This document shows, piece after piece, positions 60,131-64,000 of a stretch of DNA of 64,000 bases. Source of the DNA: Dermatemys mawii (lineage: Eukaryota; Chordata; Testudines; Dermatemydidae); contig ML677335.1 of the NCBI GenBank assembly GCA_007922305.1, positions 17,950,679-18,014,678 on the forward strand, in the 5' to 3' direction. The notes below the pieces were generated by a model. That model had not been told where the DNA came from, did not search any database, and saw only the letters and a list, made by a program, of their open reading frames with translations. Made by a program: the position numbers and the translations under genes. How positions within the stretch are numbered: position 1 is the stretch's first letter; each line of letters opens with the position of its first letter.

Positions 60131-60299
60131 GGGACATTCTCGTAAACAGAAAATAAATTATATAACTGCTGCATCAGTTTTTTTTTTTTTTAAAAAGATG
60201 TTTAGACCTTTGATCTGTATATTAGACAAATCAGAGAATTAATTCAGCACTAAGAACGAGGAGTACTTGTGGCACCTTAGAGACTAACCAGTGTATTTG

Positions 60300-60341
60300 G
60301 GCATAAGCTTTCATGGGCTAGAACCCACTTCATCAGATGCA
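60300..60341 (-). ncRNA. Candidate hammerhead ribozyme in the PLE 3' region
   Basis: Read on the minus strand, the order is UGCAU (60341-60337), the intact catalytic box CUGAUGA (60336-60330), one extra A, stem II GUGGG with CCCAU around UUCUAG, the intact box GAAA (60312-60309), GCUU, then AUGC (60304-60301), which pairs with GCAU to make stem I. The GAAA-GCUU step leaves the palindrome AGCU as a possible intermolecular stem III, and cleavage would follow CUU. Hammerhead motifs with very short stem III are known from PLEs. The extra A after CUGAUGA and the short stems are reasons for doubt about activity. Confidence 0.55.
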
Positions 60342-60377
60342 TAGAGTGTATCATACAATAGGAAGATTATATATATA

Positions 60378-60379
<2 letters not shown>

Positions 60380-60410
<31 letters not shown>
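60380..60410. repeat. CA microsatellite in the PLE 3' region
   Basis: Pure CA dinucleotide run of about 15 units, preceded by TA repeats. Confidence 0.95.
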
Positions 60411-60413
<3 letters not shown>

Positions 60414-60670
60414 CATGAAAAGGTAGAGCTTGCCATACCAACTGTAAGTGGCTAATCAATTAAGGTGAGCTATTATCAGCAGGAGGAAAAAAAACCTTTT
60501 GTAGTGATAATCAGGATGGCCCATTTCGAACAGTTGACAAGAAGCTGTGAGTAACAGTAGAGGGAAACTTAGCATGGGGCAATAGATTGCAGTTTGTGTA
60601 ATGACCCAGCCACTCCCAGTCTTTATTCAAGCCTAATTTAGTGGTATCCAGTTTGCAAATTTATTCCAGT

Positions 60671-62992
60671 TCAGCAGTTTCTCATTGGAGTCTGTTTTTG
60701 AAGTTTTTTTTGTTGAAGAATTGCCACTTTTAAGTCTGTTACTGAGTGACCAGAAAGATTGAAGTGTTTTCCTCTTGGTTTTTGAATGTTATGATTTCTG
60801 ATGTCAGATTTGTGTCCATTTATTCTTTTGCGTAGAGCCTGTCCAGTTTGGTCAGTGTACATGGCAGAGGGGCATTGCCGGCATATATCACACTGGTAGA
60901 TGTGCAGAGTCCCTACTGATGTGGCGGGTGTGATTAGGTCCTATGAAGGTGTCACTTGAATGGATATGTACACAGAGTTGGCACTTGGCTTTGTTGAAAG
61001 GATAGGTTCCTGGGTTAGTGTTTTTGTTGTGTGGTTGCTGGTGAGTATTTGCTTCAGATTGGGGGGCTGTCTGTAAACGAGGACTGATCTATCTCTCAAG
61101 ATCTGTGAGAGTGAGGGATCGTCTTTCAGGATATGTTGTAGATCTTTGATGCACAGGAGAGGTTTTAGTTGAGGGCTGAAGGTGATGGCTAGTGGCGTTC
61201 TGTTACTTTCTTTGTTGGGCCTGTCTTGTATAGGTGACTTCTGGGTACTCTTTTGGCTCCCTCAATCTGTTTCTTCACTTGAGCAGGTGGGTACTGTAGT
61301 TTTAAGAATGCTTGATAGAGATCTTATAGGTGTTTGTCTGAGTAATTGAAGCAAATGTGGTTGTATCTTAGAGCTTGGCTGTAGACAATGCATCGTGTGG
61401 CATGACGTGGATGGAAGCTGGAAGCATGTAGGTAAGTATAGATGTTAGTAGGTTTCCAGTATAGGGTGGTGGTTATGTGAACATTGCTTATTAGCACTAT
61501 AATGTCCAGGAAGTGGATCGCTTGTGTTGATTGGTCCAGGCTGAGGTTGTTGGTGGGATGGAAATTGTTGAAATCCATGGTGGAATTCCTTATAGGCTTC
61601 TTTTCCATGGGTCCAGATAATGAAGATGTCATCAATATAGCACAAGTAGAGTAGGGGCATTAGGGGACAAGAACTAAGGAAGAGTTGTTCTAAGTCATCC
61701 ATAAAAATGTTGCCATACTGGGTACCCATAGCAGTGCTGCTGACTTGAAGGTATATATTGTCCCCAAATGTGAAATAGTTGTGGATGAAGACAACATCAT
61801 GAAGTTCAGCCACCAGGTTTGTTGTGACTTTATCGGGAATACTGTTCCTGATGGCTTGTAGTCCATCTTTGTGTGGAATGTTGGTGTAGAGGGCTTCTAC
61901 ATCAATAGTGGTCAACATTATGTTTTCTAGAAGATCACCAGTGGATTGTGGTTTCCTCAGGAAGTTGCTGGTGTTTCGAAGATAGCTGAGAGTGCGGTAG
62001 CATAAGGCCTGAGGAGAGAGTCTACATAGCCAGACAGTCCTGTTGTTAGGATACCAATGCCTGAGATGATGGAGGTGGGGGTCCAGGATTTCCAGGTTTA
62101 TGGATCTTGAGTAGCAAATAGAATTCCTCTGGTTGGGGTTCTAGGAGAGTGTCTGTGCAGATTTGTTCCTGTGGTTTTTCAGGGAGTTTCTTGAGCAGAT
62201 GGTGTAGTTTCTTTTGGTAATCCTCAGTGGGATCAGAGGATAATGACCTGTAGAATGTGGGGCTAAAGAGCTGGCTAGCAGCCTCTTGTTCATATTCCAA
62301 CCTATTCATGATGACGACAGCACCTCCTTTGTTAGCCTTTTTGATTATGATGTCAGAGTTGTTCCTGAGGCTGTTGACGGTGTTGTATTCTGCATGACTG
62401 AGGTAATGGGGCAAGTGATGCTGCTTTTCCACAATTTCAGCCCATGCACGTCGACGGAAGCACTTTGTATAGGAGTCCAGTCTGTTGTTTTGACCTTCAG
62501 GAGTAGTCCACGCAGAATCCTTGTTTTGGTACTGCTAGTAGGAAGGTTTCTGTGGGTTAATATGTTGTTCAGAGGTGTGTTGGAAATATTGAAAGTAGAA
62601 TTCTAGGTCACCACAGAGCTGTATCATGTTCATGGGCCTGGAGTGGCAAAAGGAGAGGCGCTGAGAATCTTCTGCTGGGTTAAGAGTATAGCTGGAAAGA
62701 TTAACAATACTGTTGGATGGGTTAAGGGAACCACTGTTGTGGGTCCTTATGGCATGTAACAGTTCAGATAGTTTAGTGTCCTTTTTCCTTTGTAGAGAAG
62801 CAAAGTGTGTGTTGTAAATGGCTTGTCTAGTTTTTGTAAAGTCCAGCCATGAGGAAGTTTGTGTGAAAGGTGTTTTTTTTTTTTGTTTGAGAATATCCAA
62901 TTTTGAGATATTAATATATTTAATCTTTCCCTTTTTTGCTGTATAGGATGTTGATCAGGTGGTTCTGCAGTTTCTTTTAGTGTGTGTGGCAC
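60671..62992 (-). pseudogene. PLE polyprotein pseudogene: reverse transcriptase and GIY-YIG region
   Basis: Pieces in minus-strand order: an N-terminal part (62992-62535); 62432-62046 with IIIKKANKGGAVVIMNRLEY and FYLLLKIHKPGNPG, the conserved entry motifs of PLE reverse transcriptases; 61918-61445 with TIDVEALYTNIPHKDG (motif A aspartate), STAMGTQYGNIFM (motif B) and YIDDIFIIW at residues 94-102 of that frame (motif C, catalytic DD intact); and 60862-60671 with MYTDQTGQALRKRINGHKSD, a degenerate GIY-YIG nuclease start (YVGQT is expected) with the conserved KRINGHKSD segment. Frameshifts and stops between the pieces show that it is inactive although the RT core residues survive. Confidence 0.9.
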
Positions 62993-63057
62993 AATCTTTC
63001 AGCATAGTCTGTGTGGTATGTAGATTATAATGGATTTTTTACCTTTTGTCCTTTTGG

Positions 63058-63133
63058 TATGAAGTGTTCTCCTACTGGTTTTTGAATGTTATGATTTCTG
63101 ATGTCAGATTTGTATCCATTTATTCTTTTGCGA
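63058..63133 (-). repeat. Partial upstream copy of the PLE 3' coding segment
   Basis: The text gaagtgttctcctactggtt to tatccatttattcttttgcg matches 60755-60834 in the same orientation. It lies upstream of the main PLE body and so forms a head-to-tail partial repeat, comparable to the pseudo-LTR of tandem PLE insertions. Confidence 0.8.
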
Positions 63134-64000
63134 GGAGTGACACAGAAAGTGTACTTTTAGTTACATATCTATATATAAGATAGTACCTACCAGAATCTGT
63201 ATTGAAAAGAGGTGGATTAGGAAGATACAGTAATTAGGGACAAACTTTCTAACTAGTCACAATTTGCTACAGATTAGTAAATGTTAAGTGTCTCAGTGAG
63301 GTTAATTAGAAGTAAAGTAGAATTTTTCAGTTTCTCTGTAATTCAGAGGAAAACGACTAATTTTTTTTACTCCAGCTTTTATGTTTTATAAAATATGAAT
63401 AATTTTTACAAGCCTCAACTTGTTAGGGCAGAGTTTCTATACGTTTCTAGTCCTTATAGTTACAACATACCTTGAAAATATCTCCATGAGTCTCTAGACA
63501 GCTTGAAACAAAAGCTGATGTGTTTACTGCTCCAGTCATATAAATGGGGTATTAAATCTGAACTATAACAATGACAGTTTACATGGCAACATTGTTAACC
63601 ATTTCACTGCTAACAGGGTGGGTTTTTCTCCTACAACTATGTTCTTATCTCACAATCCCAAACTGCCTCCTACTTCTCTCCGGGTGATGGGGCACAAGAT
63701 GGTTATGGTTCACCTGAAAACGAAGAAATAAAGCAATACTAATAATAAGATTCCTAAACCCAAACTTGATGTGGTTAAATAACCACTATTTCTTTTGAAT
63801 TCCGTAGGTGTGCTTTCTCAGCATGTAGTTGCTGTGGTAAAGGTGGACCTCATATTGTAAATGAATAATTATTTGGTGCAAAATTCAGAAGTACTTTGGA
63901 AGTATTGTAGTATCTTGTGAAAAGGTGTATAGCAAAAATATTACGTAAGATAATAGTGAAATACTGTCTAGGATCAAGGTCTGATTTCGTCAAGTCTTTT
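63134..64000. other. No gene seen; unassigned DNA
   Basis: No exon or named repeat recognised. Confidence 0.5.

Larger units (their letters stand above)
60256..63133 (-). mobile_element. Penelope-like element (PLE), degenerate, with partial tandem copy upstream
   Basis: The 3' end lies at the low coordinate: on the minus strand it reads ctctaaggtgccacaagtac and stops in cctcg. Going upstream there are a hammerhead-like motif, a CA repeat, the GIY-YIG-side coding remnant, the reverse transcriptase remnant and an N-terminal region to about 62992. A further 76 bp (63058-63133) repeat part of the 3' coding region in the same orientation, as in the tandem arrangement known for PLEs. PLEs encode a telomerase-related reverse transcriptase, and many have a GIY-YIG nuclease. 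All frames are broken. Confidence 0.9.

Noticed and set aside
60257..63138. Shared 8-mer cgaggagt at both outer borders of the PLE (60257-60264 and 63131-63138) as a target duplication
   Set aside because: The left copy is the normal terminal sequence of the PLE 3' end, so the match may be a remnant of the tandem neighbour or chance; it cannot be counted as a TSD.
1..64000. tRNA, rRNA, CRISPR arrays, operons or phage-like modules
   Set aside because: No clover-leaf gene with A and B boxes, no ribosomal core sequence and no regularly spaced direct repeats were noticed; the sequence has the character of vertebrate nuclear DNA.

Overview
The window looks like nuclear DNA of a sauropsid, most probably a turtle. 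It has no operons and almost no long reading frames. It is densely layered with chicken-repeat-1 (CR1) LINE tails, hAT-type DNA transposons and their short non-autonomous relatives, and a Penelope-like element (PLE) whose 3' end is of a type I associate with turtle genomes. The species call rests on recognising these families from memory, not on a search. I recognise no complete protein-coding gene. The only candidate for a host gene start is a CpG island at about 20.18-21.40 kb with a short candidate coding exon and two good plus-strand splice donors. If that is right, most of the sequence to its right is first intron and the left part is intergenic.

Layout. 1-13.4 kb: mostly unassigned AT-rich DNA, with one small transposon fragment and a 62-bp near-perfect inverted repeat at 12.0-12.2 kb. 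13.4-19.7 kb: two CR1 copies, an LTR-like stretch, a Tx1/L1-like LINE remnant and a nest of short DNA transposons. 20.2-21.4 kb: CpG island. 23.5-27.7 kb: a LINE remnant split by a 3.44-kb hAT element with an 8-bp target-site duplication (TSD). 28.1-31.1 kb: short transposons and a two-exon Myb/SANT-type gene remnant on the minus strand. 31.9-32.9 kb: a short PLE copy that begins as a 153-bp fold-back, with a 190-bp DNA transposon inserted in one arm. 36-48.7 kb: at least eight short terminal-inverted-repeat elements, several with clear 8-bp TSDs. 52.5-58.3 kb: small fold-backs, a 73-bp PLE insertion with a 13-bp TSD, and a 2.7-kb hAT-Charlie-type element with a perfect TSD. 58.7-60.1 kb: a MIR-like fragment and a LINE remnant. 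60.3-63.1 kb: the longest PLE copy, with reverse transcriptase and GIY-YIG-type remnants, a hammerhead-ribozyme-like core near its 3' end and a partial tandem copy upstream.

No cellular pathway is encoded here. The interest lies in the fossil record of insertion: nested elements with datable order, an empty and a filled insertion site side by side, PLE copies that start with inverted segments, a candidate self-cleaving RNA, and several perfect small fold-backs that look like template-switch products. All transposon-encoded reading frames seen are broken.
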